In this document: in pieces, positions 22,285 to 36,000 of the stretch | Numbering within the stretch: the first letter of the stretch is position 1 | Layout: each line of letters begins with the position of its first letter | Assembly (NCBI RefSeq): GCF_964199755.1 | Contig: NC_133896.1 | Location: forward strand, 97,464,200 to 97,528,199 | DNA length: 64,000 nt | Reading direction: 5' to 3' | DNA from: Larus michahellis | Taxonomy: Eukaryota; Chordata; Aves; Charadriiformes; Laridae | The notes under the pieces: generated by a model | Databases searched by the model: none | Seen by the model: only the letters and a program-made list of their open reading frames with translations | Told to the model about the DNA's origin: nothing | Position numbers and translations under genes: made by a program

Positions 22285-24364
22285 GACATGGCTCCACGCC
22301 TGTCTGAAGCGAAACACCCTCTTCGGCGGTGTGGTGTCCCTGTTTGCTGACCATCGCCTTTGGGAGGGAGGAAGGGATGGAGGGAGGGGCTGCTGGAAGG
22401 GCATTAGGCTGGTCCCCGGGGCAGCCCCAGACACCCAGGCACTAAGCTGGGCTCCTTCTTTAAGCTGTTTGCTCACAGACCCTGGTTAACCTCTGAGTAG
22501 CTGCAGAAAAGGGAAGCCTGCAACCGGGCTTTCTGCGGCTTGGGCTCGCCGCTGTGGCGTCCCCCTGGCAAGGATTTTCTCTTTTTATAGGTGGCTCTTT
22601 CCAGGGTAATTTTTTTTAAAGTATTTTATTTTAAGACCGATTATTTTTCACATTTAAAAAAGAGGAGACAAAACTATAAAAAAATCCAACAGAAAGAATA
22701 CTGTTAGGTGCAAGTATCTAATTATAAACTGACCAGCAGAGCTAATTCTATGCCACTCCTGAGGAAAAAAATACCCTCTTGGCCTGTTGCTGCACCTGAC
22801 CCAGGCTAATTAATTTCCTGGAGACTCATCAGTATGTGGGTCCCAGCCACAGCAAACAGACCAGAGGTTGGGGACAGTCCCCCAGGGCCAGCCGTGCTCT
22901 GGTCACACCGGGCAGCCGGATGGGCAAAGCGGCCTCCCCGTCACACGCAGGCAACGTGAGTGGGAGGGATGGCCACGTTTATTTTGCCTTTAGGGTTGAG
23001 AGAGCTTCACCCAGCCCTGCAGGGCTTTAAAACTCCTGCTTTGCTTCGTACAGCAGCCATCCACCCACCTTGTCGGGGTCTAAGCATCTCCTCCTTCCCC
23101 AGCGTGGGCAGGACGGGCAGGGCCGGCTGCTCTGCTGGGAGAGGGAGAGGAGGGGAGGAAGGCTGCATGCCCTTTCCCTTGCGTTAGCCCTTCTCAGCAG
23201 CACCCCTTGCCCAAGTCTCCCGTGGTAAAGCTGCGCCTCCTTCATAGCGGCACAGTTTTAAATATTTTCTTGCTAAATATTGGAACTCGAATCAAAGGTC
23301 GGCAGTGAGTCATTTACAGGGCTGCCTTCTGCTGAGACCAGCCCCACCGCAGCAGCTGGCACTCTTTGCTGAGCAAGTTTTCACGACTGAGTATATATCG
23401 GGTGCCTTTGATACAGGGCAAAGGAGATGGCAGAAGTGGCTAAACCTCATGATTACCGAGAGCCCAAAATCCCCTGCCCGCCCCCACGATGGGCCATGTG
23501 CTGGCAGCAGGGGAAGGAGGAGGGCGAAGGGAGTTGCTCCATGCCCCGGCTCCTCCGCAACGTCGGAGAGACCCAGGAGGAGCTGCGCAGCTTACATCTC
23601 CTCCCTCGGAAACTCCCTTCAGTAATCATACATTTACTCAAGTAATAATGCCAAATCCTATGTACGGTGAGCTGTTGCTGGCAAATGTTTAACCTTAAGA
23701 ATACAAATTTGAGGAAGGAGGATGCTGGAGGGTGGGGTGTGCTGTATTTGAGGGCCCTGTGGATGCAAGTCCTCAAAATGAGAAGTGCAAAGAAGGCGGC
23801 AGGCTTTGAAACACCACGTGGGGCCTGGATGAACAAGATGCCCTGTCAGACCAAGCTCCATCCCTGACAGATGCCTGGTGGGCTGCGTTCTTGAGCGGGG
23901 ACCAAGGGGGAATAGTGAGGAACCTCTGCAGATGCTTTACAGGATTCCTGGGGTCCCCAAGCCCAGGAAAGCACTGTCAAGTACCCTGACTGTCCACTCT
24001 ACAACTTGGATTTATCAGAATCATTTGGGTTTGAAAACCTGCATTTAATCTTGTTCTTTCAAAGCCTTCCTGAATTACAAACCTGATCAGAAAAGGCATT
24101 AGAAATTTTCAGACCACAATTCTTCCCTTTCCTACAGGCCCCTGCCCCCAGATAATAGATGAGGCTCCTGTCCTCAGTTCAACAATAAACACACACACAA
24201 AAAAAGGAAACACAGGATCCTTTGACAGTCAAGTGTATCTGCAATGTTGGAAGAAGATTTTGCATGGTGTTAGGGAGGGATGCCCAAATTCAAACTCGAA
24301 ATAGGAAGCAGAATTAATGCATTGTTTCCTTGTGATGGTTTCACACTGCTGGCTGGTCAAGTCT

Positions 24365-24500
24365 GCTATTTATCTGTGCAATTATTGATTACTGCTGCCT
24401 AAGTTAATCAGCATATTTATTAAATAGCATTAAGTGCTAATCATGGTTTTACTGTGCTATGGCGAGTGCACTGGGATCACAAAGGCATTTTTATTACCAT
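24365..24500. promoter_or_regulatory. AT-rich block resembling a conserved non-coding element
   Basis: The stretch holds several TAAT/ATTA cores (gcaattattgattactgctg, aagttaatcagcatatttat, aagtgctaatcatggtttta) with few simple repeats and a complex, non-repetitive composition. Such text is typical of enhancers bound by homeodomain proteins. This is a compositional impression only; conservation was not tested. Confidence 0.25.
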
Positions 24501-27500
24501 TTTTAGGGAAACAAAATTAATTCCCCGATCTTACTCCTTCATGTACGTTTTGCGCGTTACCTGCCTGAGCTCCACTTCTCACTAGCAGCAAGAGACAGCA
24601 CAGGAGGGAGTTGGGCATCGTCTCAGCAAACTGAGCTGTAGACACTACTGGCTCCCCAAAACCGCACAGGGAATAAACTTACTTTGAGGCTCAGGTCACT
24701 TGCATGGGGCAATGAAGCCTTATTGTTGGAGGGCTGTTTCTTCAGATGAACTCTGAGCTCTGCTGCAAACAGAGTTCCCTTTGCGGCACCAGAGCAGGTG
24801 GCCCTCAGGGATGATACGACCTCATGCTCCTGGGCTCCTTATTGTTGAAAGACACAAGGGGAGAGAAGAATTTATAAGGACTCCACAGTATTTAATGATG
24901 TTTATCCCATGAGGTTCAAGATGTCAGGTGTTCTTGTGGAAGCCGGGCTGTCCTTCATCCCATAGAGGCTGTTCCTCCTCAAATGAAACAGCCAGCCATC
25001 TCTGTGGGTGTCACCACCAACCACAAGAAGAGGTCTCTGGTCAGCACCAGCAGATTCAATGATGGATTTGTTGCCCAGGCCAAGGGCTTTTCCCATGAGG
25101 GGCAGAGGAAGCCTTTCCTGCAACACTATGGGTGTTAGACCTTCCCTAAAGGAACTGCACCCCCGAAGACTGGTTTATAGGAGGATGACTCAAGGATACA
25201 GAATGACAGTTTGGGTAGTGGGAGTTAGAAGAGAAAAACAGTTCTAAAGGGAAACAAACTCCACGTTACCTATTCAGAGGGAAAAAAAAACCCCATATCT
25301 AAGACTGCCACATGATTTGTGGTGATAAAACTATTTACATAAGCAACAGAGTTACTATAACAACAAATTAAGTCAACAGTCTTGTTTAATATTGTCTTGC
25401 ATGGAAGGTCTGCCCATGCCTTAGTGGTGATACAGCCTAGTCAAACTTTGATGAGGAAAGACAACATTGTTATTATTTCCAGTGTATAACTCAGCCCCAA
25501 GTGGCTCCTGGTTTGAGGGTGTGCAGTATGTATCTCCTGGAGCTTCACTGCTGCTGTGCCCTGGGTCTCATCTTGATGGTGGCATTTCTGAATAGTGAAG
25601 GTGGATGGCTCCAGCCTGCAGCACCTTCTCAAAGTCAGCGCCTGCTTTTGTCTACAGTCAGTCACACACATGTATCACACATGTATATACACCTCAGGTG
25701 ACAAAGAAGTAAGGCCACCTCTCTCAGGCTTTTGCTGTGCCAGCTTTCTCCCAGCACGGTCCCAGAAGGTGGTATCTCCTGAGCTGACTGCGGGGGGACC
25801 TTCCCCTCAGAAGCCATTTCCACATGAATTGTGCCCCTTCTGCGCACTTGCTTGCACTCCTCCCATGAAGGAGTGGACCTCACGGTCTACACGTGTAATA
25901 CTTCTGGAAGGGAGGCAGGGAGAACTGACATGAGTCCTGTGCTTGGGATAAAGGAAAAGACAGATGGTTGAAGCAGAGGCTGATGGGAGATGCTAATGGA
26001 GCAGTAGCTTCTTCTTTATTACCATTGCTGGATGTGGGGCAAATATATTGCGGGCCATGAGCTAGGGAAGAGCTACACCACCCCAGCAGGCTCCTTTCCC
26101 GCCTTATGGTTGACTCCAGCCCATGTGAGGATCTGTTACCCCACAAGCTCCGTTTGTAACACAGGAAACCCAGAGCTGCATCCTTTCACATATCCCTCCC
26201 CAAGGCATGGGGAGAGGAGACACAAGCTGTGGAAGGGAGATGGGGTGCAGGTGCCCCCTCGTTGTCTTCCTGTGCAGTCACTGGGGGCAGGGAGGGGACT
26301 GGCCTGGCTGCCTCGTCCTCTTGTCACTGGAAATGTCAAAGCTTTTCTGACTTTAACAGTCGTCTTATCCCAAGCGTTAGTGACACTATTTATTATGTTC
26401 TTCAGAAGCATCCATTTCTTAGTCTGGTCTGCCTGTAACTCCCTTTTTGCTGCAGAGCAAGCAGTCATTCTGCTGCCTGCAGGACAGGCTCGCTCGGGAA
26501 TGCAGAGGCTCTCATGTCCTCCAGAAACCATCAGGCTTTAGTGGACATTCTATGACATCACATAATCTAATGCGCCACCAGGGCAATGTGGCCATGACTC
26601 CAAAAAGGTTTCCAAGACTGCCATGTCCCTTGGCCAGGACATCAGACACACAGCATGCCCTGGCAATGCAGACCATGCTGCCATCACCACCTGGGGGCAC
26701 TGCCCTTGGTACAAACCATGGGGAAGAGCATCTCCTTGGAGTCACATCGAGCACTGCCTGTAGCAATGCAAAGGGATGGGTGAAAAGAGGTATATGTGAT
26801 CAACTGAGCACCCTTAGACAGCTGGCTCTCATTTTAGAGCTCCAGTGACATTTGACACTTAAAAGAGAGGATATATTACTGGAATTAAAGTACACCTAAA
26901 ACAGGAACAGGCTGAATAAAAGCATCTTATTTAAACACTGACACCACATCAGGCTGCTTAGTTTGAGACCCACCAAGAGGCTGCGCTACTTCATCCGATA
27001 GGAGGCCTGAGGAACACACACACGGAGATGAATGTACACTCTAGAAATCCAAGACAAGTTCCTGAAATCCCTCTGAGTTCCCTGAAAAGGAATGGCTAAT
27101 GTGAACGTCTGTATCCATTTAACAGGAAGCCCTGTCAGAGACAAAGCCGGAAGACCCATGGTACCAGTTCATACCAATGACACCAAGATTCATGATACCC
27201 CTCCAGACTCTGAAGCCCATTAAAATACTTGCTTTGACATAGTCTGTTGTTTAAATTCATGGGCTGTCCTCAACAGAGTAAAATTACGTTGTTCTTTTCT
27301 GGTTGTAAAGAGAACGTAAACAGAGGTGTATTCGTAGCCTCTCCTGGGAGACAGAGGAAGGGATGGCCAGGGTGGGGAAGGCGTAATACAGATCAGGAGC
27401 ACATAAAATTCTTGTTCCACCTTTGCAAGTACATTTCAATGCTTACTGTTCTAGACCACCCCCCTCACTCAGTTCTGCCAGTATATTCCAGTGCTGCCTA

Positions 27501-28438
27501 TCTATGTAGCCTGCTGTGCACTGAGTCACCTCCTCCAAATGCTGTCTGCTTTAGCTTCTTACTGCCCCATTGTTCAGGCTTCATTTTCCTTTTTTTCAGT
27601 TATTAAAAGTTTTGCTGCTTCTGCACTTGCCACCTCAACACTTCTCTCCTTTCCCCTTTTGTCCCAACTTAGCGCTTTCACCTACAACATCATAAATAGC
27701 TTGAAAACTCGCGCTGGTACTGTCTCAAGCCTCGGGCAGCAACAGAGACAGAAAAGTGCTTTTTTTATTGAAGGCCTCTGTTCATAACAGCAGTCAGTCT
27801 TGCTTAGATTATGGAGCACCTGGGAGCTCTGAATCTTCCACTTTTAAGAGGATGGGCAATTGGAGACTTCCTGAAGAAAAGGAGATCTACGTTACGCTGC
27901 CTCCACTCCGTTATCCAGATTGCTTTCTTAGGATGCATCCAGTGTACAGACTAGCGTCTTTTATGTTTGATACCTGAGTAGATAAAGTTAGAAAGCCAGT
28001 AACGGGCTAAATTTTAGATAGTGTTCCTACCTCTACAGGAAATGTGAAATCAAGCATTCCCTGAGGGTGCTACTACGATGATTCATGATCTGCTTTCCTG
28101 TAGCCCGGTTGAAGGCTGGCCATGAGCTCAAGGTTACTGCTGCAGATTTATTAGGAGGAGCACTAGAGAACAAGGGTTCAGCTGCTCTCTCTCCTTGACA
28201 TCAACCAGCGCTGCATATGGCAAGTTTTCAAGTGTTCCCAGGATCCCTCTGCTGTTAGTCAGGCCAGGCTTCTGCTAACTCCAACAGAGACATACGATTA
28301 AGCTTATATTTATTGAAGTACTCTATTGGGAAACTCTTCTTTACTATTTTCCCAATCACAATCCAAATTATCAAGCCCAAGTTCAAATGCTGTACTCTGC
28401 TTATACAGTTAATATTGTTTCACAGGCACTTCAAACCC

Positions 28439-28453
28439 TCTCTCTCTCTCTCT
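28439..28453 (+). repeat. (CT)n run
   Basis: Seven to eight CT units followed by acag. Together they resemble a 3' splice site, but no coding frame follows. Confidence 0.8.
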
Positions 28454-31400
28454 ACAGGCATACAACACTGCACAACACTCATATTTGCCACCACCACCTT
28501 GGTTTTTTTTTCATGACTCATCACCTCTTCACTGCTGTGGAAATCGTTGTCTTCTGGGTTTCATACTTGGTATATAAAAAGGTTTGGAAAAAAAAAAGAA
28601 AAGGAAAAAACATCAGGATAGTCAAAAAAGCTCTACCTTTCATGAGGAAAAGAGGAGACAGCTCTGCAGTTTGTTCTGCTGGGGAGGCAACGCTCTGAGC
28701 TGGTCACCAAGTTGGTTTGTGTTTCTTTCCTTTCTGACCAGCCCCCAGCCGAGGCACGCCGGGTGCATTACATCTCATCTTCAGGCTTTGTGCTTTTGGT
28801 GGGTAACAGACCACATCTGCGGTCCCGGTGCCAGTCCTTTTCTCCCTTACATGACCAGGATTTATCTGATCAAAGCCCGCACCTTTGTGCCCAAGGACAG
28901 GTTAGGCGAGGACTTGATACTGCTGTGCTCCCAAATCTGAATAGTTTTGTGACCAACAGCCCTCAAGCCACGGTGAGGAACTGCCAACACGGGAAGCTCC
29001 CAGCCCCAGAGGCATCTCCTCAATTCCCAGTAAAACTGCCTCTTTTATGCTGAGCAAATGATCCCAACAAGGCATTTTGGTTATGATTTCATGTAGTCTT
29101 TTACTTACTAGTATAGGAAGATTTCAAACTTTACCTGGCTCATCTGACTGTTGCTTGTACCAGTCCTGGGCCTTACAGTAAACTTAAGACCACACTGAAG
29201 GACACAGGTAGTGTAATTACAATTGTAAGTGCTAATTTATCATTAGTACGTTGTTGGTTGTGACATGGTGGAACAAGAGAGCAGGCTGTGCCTGCTGAAG
29301 TGCCTTATCGCTTCACTGGTATCAGTCACCGCTGGGGAGTTCAGGAGTTCACACAGTTCCCAGCACACCGAGAAACTGCCTACAATAAGAACGCTCGTAT
29401 TAACAGGAAAAAGATTTGCAGTGATAAAGAAGTGGGTAAATTCGTGTAGGGTCTTTGGTCTTCTCAGCTGGGCAGCAAAGAGTAGGTCAACTCTATACAG
29501 CCCTACTTAAAATGGCTCCGCTCGACTTCAGTGCATTTTCCCCCCAGTTAAGCCACTCATCCGCCCCACTTTGCTCCGTTGTACGTTTGGAAGTTGTGCA
29601 TTTTCATTGTCTCTTTTTGCATCTTGTCCCCATGCGTATATCCCACTGGACATCATGTCCCTGATCTCTATCACAGTCATATTTGCACAGTAAGCAGCAT
29701 CTGTCTCTGCCTGGAGGCATTCTTCTCATTCCGAACAGCTCCGATACGTGTTGCAACGAGCTCCTGAACTCTCTTGACTTCAGATTTACTGAAGGTTTTA
29801 GTGTCTTCATAAGCAATGCTATGGTGGACACTCAATCCATAGTGATATTTTGGGATGCATAAGAAGACGAAGCCTCTCTTTTCCCCACTCTGAAGAACAA
29901 GTGTGAACACTAGCAAATCCCATGCCACTTCTTTGCCTACTCACAGTAGCTTCTGCCGGGAAATTATCTCACCGGTAACATGTCACCGAGGACATAGATG
30001 TATTTGGTTCTTAAATTGTCCTGTTGGGTAGGCAGCGTATTACAATATGACAAGAGCTACAGACATGTGGGCTTTCTGTGGTGACTTTTCCAGACTTGTG
30101 TCATAGACCCTGGTGATGACCATGTCTGCCATGCACGATGTTGCACTTACTCCTCAAATATTTTAGTTTTGCTTTGTTGGCTCCTTCTAGGAGACACAAG
30201 AATCAGTTGTCCTCAGAGTCATACAAATTTTCACACTCGATGACGTTCTAATATAACAGCTACTGTGCTGTGAGGGTTCATAGATTCCCTAAATCAGGTC
30301 CCCAGGGACATTCTCAACCCCTCTGTCCTGTTACTAGTGTTCTGAACACGGTAAGGGAGCACTCTCTCCAAATTGCTGAGATTCATTTTTGTCACCAAGT
30401 TGTAAGAATATTGTGGCTTTTCCCCAAATCAGATCATATTTCTTTCGTTGCATGTGTCCAGCAGTCACCTCTTTAGGGTGTTTCGTTTAAATTGGGCCTA
30501 GGCAAACATGCATCTTGGCTGAATTTCCTAAGGCTTTCGGAGCTGGTCACCTGGCTTCAGGTACTTCAGGACAAGGATACTCTCTCTTTGCTTAAATTCT
30601 TCCATTACTTTAGAAATACAGATTTATTTATTTTTTTCTTCAATAAGTGCTCTGTAAAGCTGTGCTGGAGTGAGAGATACAAGCAGTCTACTTCTTGGAG
30701 TAACTTATGCAGAACTTGTTACTTGTTTTCTTTCCAAAACATTAAATTTTTCTGCAGCTTTGCTACAGAAAAGCCAAAATGGCATGCATGCTCTTCCAGT
30801 AGCACTTGTTTTGTTTGTAGATTACCGAGGGCATCATTTGCCACTCATTTGGTAAGTTTAAGTGTAAATAAATACACCCATCAATCAAAGCGTGTTTCTC
30901 AGTCATCTCGATATTTCCTGGTATTTTAACCTTTATACTTTTCCTTGGTACTGCAGTTTGGCTTTCCAAGTGGAGTGATAGTGAGGCCACTGTCTAGGAG
31001 TTGAAATTTGGCTTGGCAAGTCTGCTGCCCTCTCTTGCACAGCGCTGAGCACGTCTTCACACATTCAACCACCGCCAAATTGCGTGTTTGGTGCTTTGTT
31101 TCCTGTTTGAACAGAGAGCATTTTTTCTGAGACTACCACTGAATTAATTTCTGCTTATCTGCGCTACGCTAATGCTAGATTTGACCAAAAAACTTGTTTT
31201 TCTGAGTCACTGCTTACTTTCTTTAAAGTGTTTTTCTTTCATTTTCTTCTCTGTGTACCTTTTCTGGCTACAATTACTGTACTTGGCTAGTAAAAGAACG
31301 TTTCTGAATTTGCATTTCTTAATTCCTACATGTGGGACTGGGGAGATTGTGTAAAGTCTGAGTTTTTGCTGACTGCAGTAGTTCTGTACTCGTGCATTTA

Positions 31401-33039
31401 TTTTCCCTTGTGTGCTCAGGGCTCCCTTGTGCTGTTTGCTGAAGTATCTCTGCACCATCATACAAAGCTGTAACTGGAAGCCTGATATTAAGAGGCTAAT
31501 GGCAGGGTGTGTTGTGAAAAAGTAAGGATTGGCCGACACTTACCGTTCACCAATATTTTGCAAAGTCGTCGCGGGATAAAGCCTCAGACAAGGTAATTTG
31601 TCAGCCTCAGTGCACTATGACAATGTACAAAGCAGGGTAATCCCAGCGATTAAATGTGTTGGTGCAGGGATCTCTGGGGAGACATTTCTCCTACACAGAA
31701 GCACCTACTAAGATTTTCTTTGCGTCGAAAACAAACAAAACCTCAAACCAAAACAAAACCCATAAGCTGAAAAAAACCACAACACAGTTTCAAAACAAAT
31801 TCCCTCCACCACTGACTGTAGGTAAGCAACAAAGCCCTGAAGCGTCTCCTTGTTTTTCTGTAAAACTTAGGGCAAGATTTTGAAACAAAATTAACATCTA
31901 ACGCTAAAATCTGAAGTTTATATTTAAAGCCCTTAAATTTGTGATCTGGTGTCGAACTCACACCATTTCCTTGTAACTTCTGCACAGGAGAGCTGCCGCA
32001 TCAGCTTCATATCCCCACAAAGCCCATAAAGCGCCCACCGCCGCAGCACTGAGATGCTAGCAACTCTCTTCAAATTTGGGGATTTCTAGTTGGACCCAGC
32101 TTTTCTCTCTGGGCTTAACTGCTCATTACTTTAATTTACTTACCTCTTCATTACTCTTCCCCTTCTTGTTAGTTAAACGTCCTCACTATGAGAAGATTTG
32201 TGCAGTGTTCAACAACATGAGCTGCAAAGAGTTCAAAGAACTCAGCCGAGACAAGCTATTTGTAGGTTGGAAAGAGCTTACTTAAAAATTAAAGACACAG
32301 AGAACAAAGGGGAGCTCAAGATTGGAGCATCTCTGATAAGACACAACGAATTCAGATAGAGCAGAATTTATTGCTAGAAAAAGCGTATCAGGAGAAACAA
32401 ATTATTTCCTCTTTGAAAGATAATTAATTCTGTCTTAGAAATGAGTAACAATGAAGAGATGCTGCTTAACCAGCCTCATTTTCAGAGGAAAATTGCAAAG
32501 AAGTTTTTGGGAAACCAGCTGACGAATACTTCTGTGTGAACAAGCTCAAGAAGAATACTGTCTCAGAACAGATACTAATATATCACTAACGTGAAGCTAC
32601 CTTCTTTCCTGCAAGGCCAGAAAGAATGTCAGCTTTATTATTTATAGTTCAGAATTTTTTTTCCAAACCTTGCTTTTGTCTAGTTCTCTGTCACCTCTTA
32701 TTTCTGATGCATTCCCTTGATGGCTTTCATTTCAGCCTGATGCGGCGTAACAAACATCAAAAAGAAGTCTCCTTGCATATCAAACGTCTGCTCTTATTCT
32801 CCTATTTATGACAGTTTTTTTAGCATCACTCCATATGAACTAATTCATCGATGCCTAAAAAAGAGCAATTCTGGGCTACGAACAACAGTCACGTGTAGCC
32901 TCATTTCACCTCTACAGGAAACACCACAAATGGGACAGGAATCTAATGCAAGATACATCGTGAAGAGTGAATCAGTAGGCGATTTTTCATTACACTAAGT
33001 GACTGACTTCCTTAAAATGCTGCACCAAGGTTCAAATTA

Positions 33040-33083
33040 TATATACATATACACACATATACATATATATACACACACACACG
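33040..33083 (+). repeat. AT/AC microsatellite
   Basis: Alternating purine-pyrimidine tract of TA and CA units (atatatacatatacacacat, then acacacacacacgcg). Likely length-polymorphic and a Z-DNA-prone sequence. Confidence 0.9.
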
Positions 33084-36000
33084 CGACTGTGGATTTTACA
33101 GACCAGGTCTGCATGGCATCACTCAAGTGTCTGCAGGATTTCAAGGTTAGCCTTTTGTTTGTTCTAAAAGCAGGAGGAGCAAGTCACAATCCATCCCTTG
33201 CAAAATCACCTACAGAAGTCCCGATAGATAGTACCTCTCATTTATTGTATAACAGTGGCATCAATGATGAAAAAAAAATTAAAATGATCCAGTGAAGAAG
33301 AACAATTATTTACAGCATCTTTTATGCATCTCCCAAGTTGCTACCTCCCAGAATAGGAAACCTACAGAAAACATTACCTTTGCCTGAAATTCATCTTCCT
33401 GAACCTTCATTATTGGTGCCTTTCTTTGTCCCACTTACTTCTCACTGCTTCAGGTGACTCTCAGGATTTTTCCTTGCATCCAGGAGCTTGAAGTTAGTGA
33501 CACCTTTGTTGCAAATCTCCTTTTTCAGTGAGAAGACAAAGGTGACTCACATATTTTTTTAGAAACTCCAGCAGTTAATCTAAAAATTACTGGCAATAAA
33601 GAAAAAACTCAAGCTGAATGTACGATACGGTCTCCGAAAAATAGGGGAAAAATTTCCCCACGGTCTTTACCTATAAACCAGAATCTTCGCACTGTGCATG
33701 ATGGCACCACAGGGGTTTTCTTTACTGATCAACAAGTTGATCCCCGTTTCCTTGCCAGCCTGTTGAACACGAACAATGCCCAAATACCAAGAAGCTGTCA
33801 GCTCCCTACTGGCATCTCCTGAGGTGAAGATGACCCAGGGTAGGGAGCGTAACAGAAGCAGACAGCTGGCAGAGACAAGAGCTCCTTTAGCCCAGACTGT
33901 ACTACATAAATCTTTTACTGCAAATTAAGGTCTGTTTTTCTCATTCTGTAAACACTGGATGCAGAGAATTTAAACCGTAAGCTGAGCGCCTGGCAGAGCA
34001 GAGCCAGCTGCGTCCAAGCCATGTTAAAAAGGGTGCCAGTTGCTTTAAAGCCATCCAGGGCCATAGCTACATGCCCTAACAAATATTCCTGTGCCCAGCC
34101 TTTCCAATTAGCTGGCTTTAGGCTTCCAGACGCACCCAACAGGGTGTGTAACAGGGACATGGACAGACTTAGGGTCCTCTGAGTATGGCCCAATGTGCCT
34201 CTAGAGCGTGAAACTAGTTTATTTCTTGTGGTGAAAGAAGCTATGAAAGAAAGAGAATGGAGAGGGGAGAACCAGTGCAGGAGCTGGGAGAAGGAAGCAA
34301 GGAGACGCAGAAGGGGAATAACAAGCCTGTCACCTGGGTGATGACACTCCTGCCAGCTCCTAAGAGGTGGCTGGAGGTAAAACACACCTGTCTGCTGCAG
34401 AACAGGTTTGGCTTCCTCTCTCCGTAACACTACACACTTCCTTCTGCTCCCAGTAGAGGACAACCCTGGCTGCTACAGCCTCCTCTTCATCCCCAGGACA
34501 GTGGGGGAAACCACCGAGTATTGTCCCCACTGTCCCTCACAGGGTTGATACAGCTTTCCCAGTGCTGTTCCTGGGCAGGTCTGCGGCGGCCGTTCAAGCA
34601 GAACAGTGAAGCTGGTCCACAACCTGCCACCCACTCCCCGGAGCTGCTCATTTCCCCCAGCCATCCGTGCCCTGCCCACCAGCTCCTCCTGCCTCACCTC
34701 CCAGTTCGCACTGGGAGGCAGGGGCAAATCCACCAGCAGCATCCCAGTACTGACAACCATTCATGAGGTCCTTATCATCTGTGGACGGTTAAATCACTCT
34801 CCAGAACTCAAAGTCCTTGAGACCCAAGGAGTTCTAGCACTGGGCAGATGCTGTGGTTTCATACCACTGCTGCTGTTGGTTTGTGTGGAAGTAAACATCA
34901 AAATGCAAATCAAACCTAGCTACTTAAATGGGTCACTTGACTGCAAGACAAAAGGGATTTGTTTGCAAAAGAAACTACTGCAACAGCCTGGGAAAGCAGA
35001 GCTTATTTCTGGTGAAGACAAACACCGCTCCTTCCTCAACAAAAGCAGTTTAATGGGGGTTGGAGAAACAACTTGAGTGAAGTCACTGTGACTGCAAAAT
35101 CACACACCCAAGTAGTTTGTTTAAATTAGGGAATCAGCAGTGGTCGGGGAACACGGTCCGGTGCAGGGCTCAGCCCCAGGAAGGATGTGGAGAGGCTGTG
35201 GAGCCAGTTCTCCAGCGTCTGCTATGGGTATCGCCCATAGGGAGGAAGGCTCTGACAGAGCTGAGGCATCACAGAAAATTAGCAGCCACTCTGCACCACC
35301 ACTCCAGACACCCCTGGTCTCCTCCAGCCAGCGCTCCAAAACACAAATCAGTTTGGTGATCAACTGGTGGATTCAATCAACGGTTAAATCAACATCAGTG
35401 TAAACACAGTGGATGGTCAGCTTTGATCCTATTTACATGTGTTTGTCGCAGGGAAATCCTCTGAGGGAGGTTTCATAGAAAGCATTTAACGTGAAAAGGT
35501 ATTGCCATGGCCACTTAGCCAACAGCGTCAGCTACCAGACTCCACAGAGAAGCCTCCCAAAGAATCAAATTAGCTGAAGGTACAAGCTGTACTTGCCCTC
35601 AGAGGACGGAAACCCCCCATCACTGAGTGCAGCACTCATGACACATTGCGGTTGGACACTGCTGGGAATCTAATCACACTCACTTGACATGCAGCAAAGG
35701 ACACCCGATACTAACACTTACAGCTAACATAGAAGTCTCCACCACTGAGCTTATGGGTATGGAAACATGATGGGGCACTGGCAAAGAGCTGCGCTCCCTC
35801 CACGGGGAAGGGTCTGCTTCAGCTCCTCCAGGCAGACAGCTGACAGACGATGGCTCTTCCACAAAGAGACCACGTGCTGCCTCTTCACAGGGCTTCTCCA
35901 CCTGTCTAACAACAGAGGCATTGTAGTGTAACCCTTTTATCATGAGGATGATAAAAGGTGAAGTTGCAACAGGGAACGGTCCTCAATCACAGCTCAATCA

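Noticed and set aside
21783-22307. 174-codon plus-strand open frame across the phospholipase promoter
   Set aside because: It runs through the GC-rich promoter and antisense to exon 1; poor in stops because of composition.
23427-23645. 72-codon frame starting MAEVAKPHDY with a good ATG context
   Set aside because: No recognisable domain, no upstream promoter or downstream poly(A) pattern; too short to stand alone.
26032-26541. 169-codon plus-strand open frame
   Set aside because: No ATG-led domain, no splice sites of note, no similarity recognised.
32171-32285. Exon-like segment after a tag acceptor reading KRPHYEKICAVFNNMSCKEF
   Set aside because: Only one segment with no partner exon and no known protein recognised.
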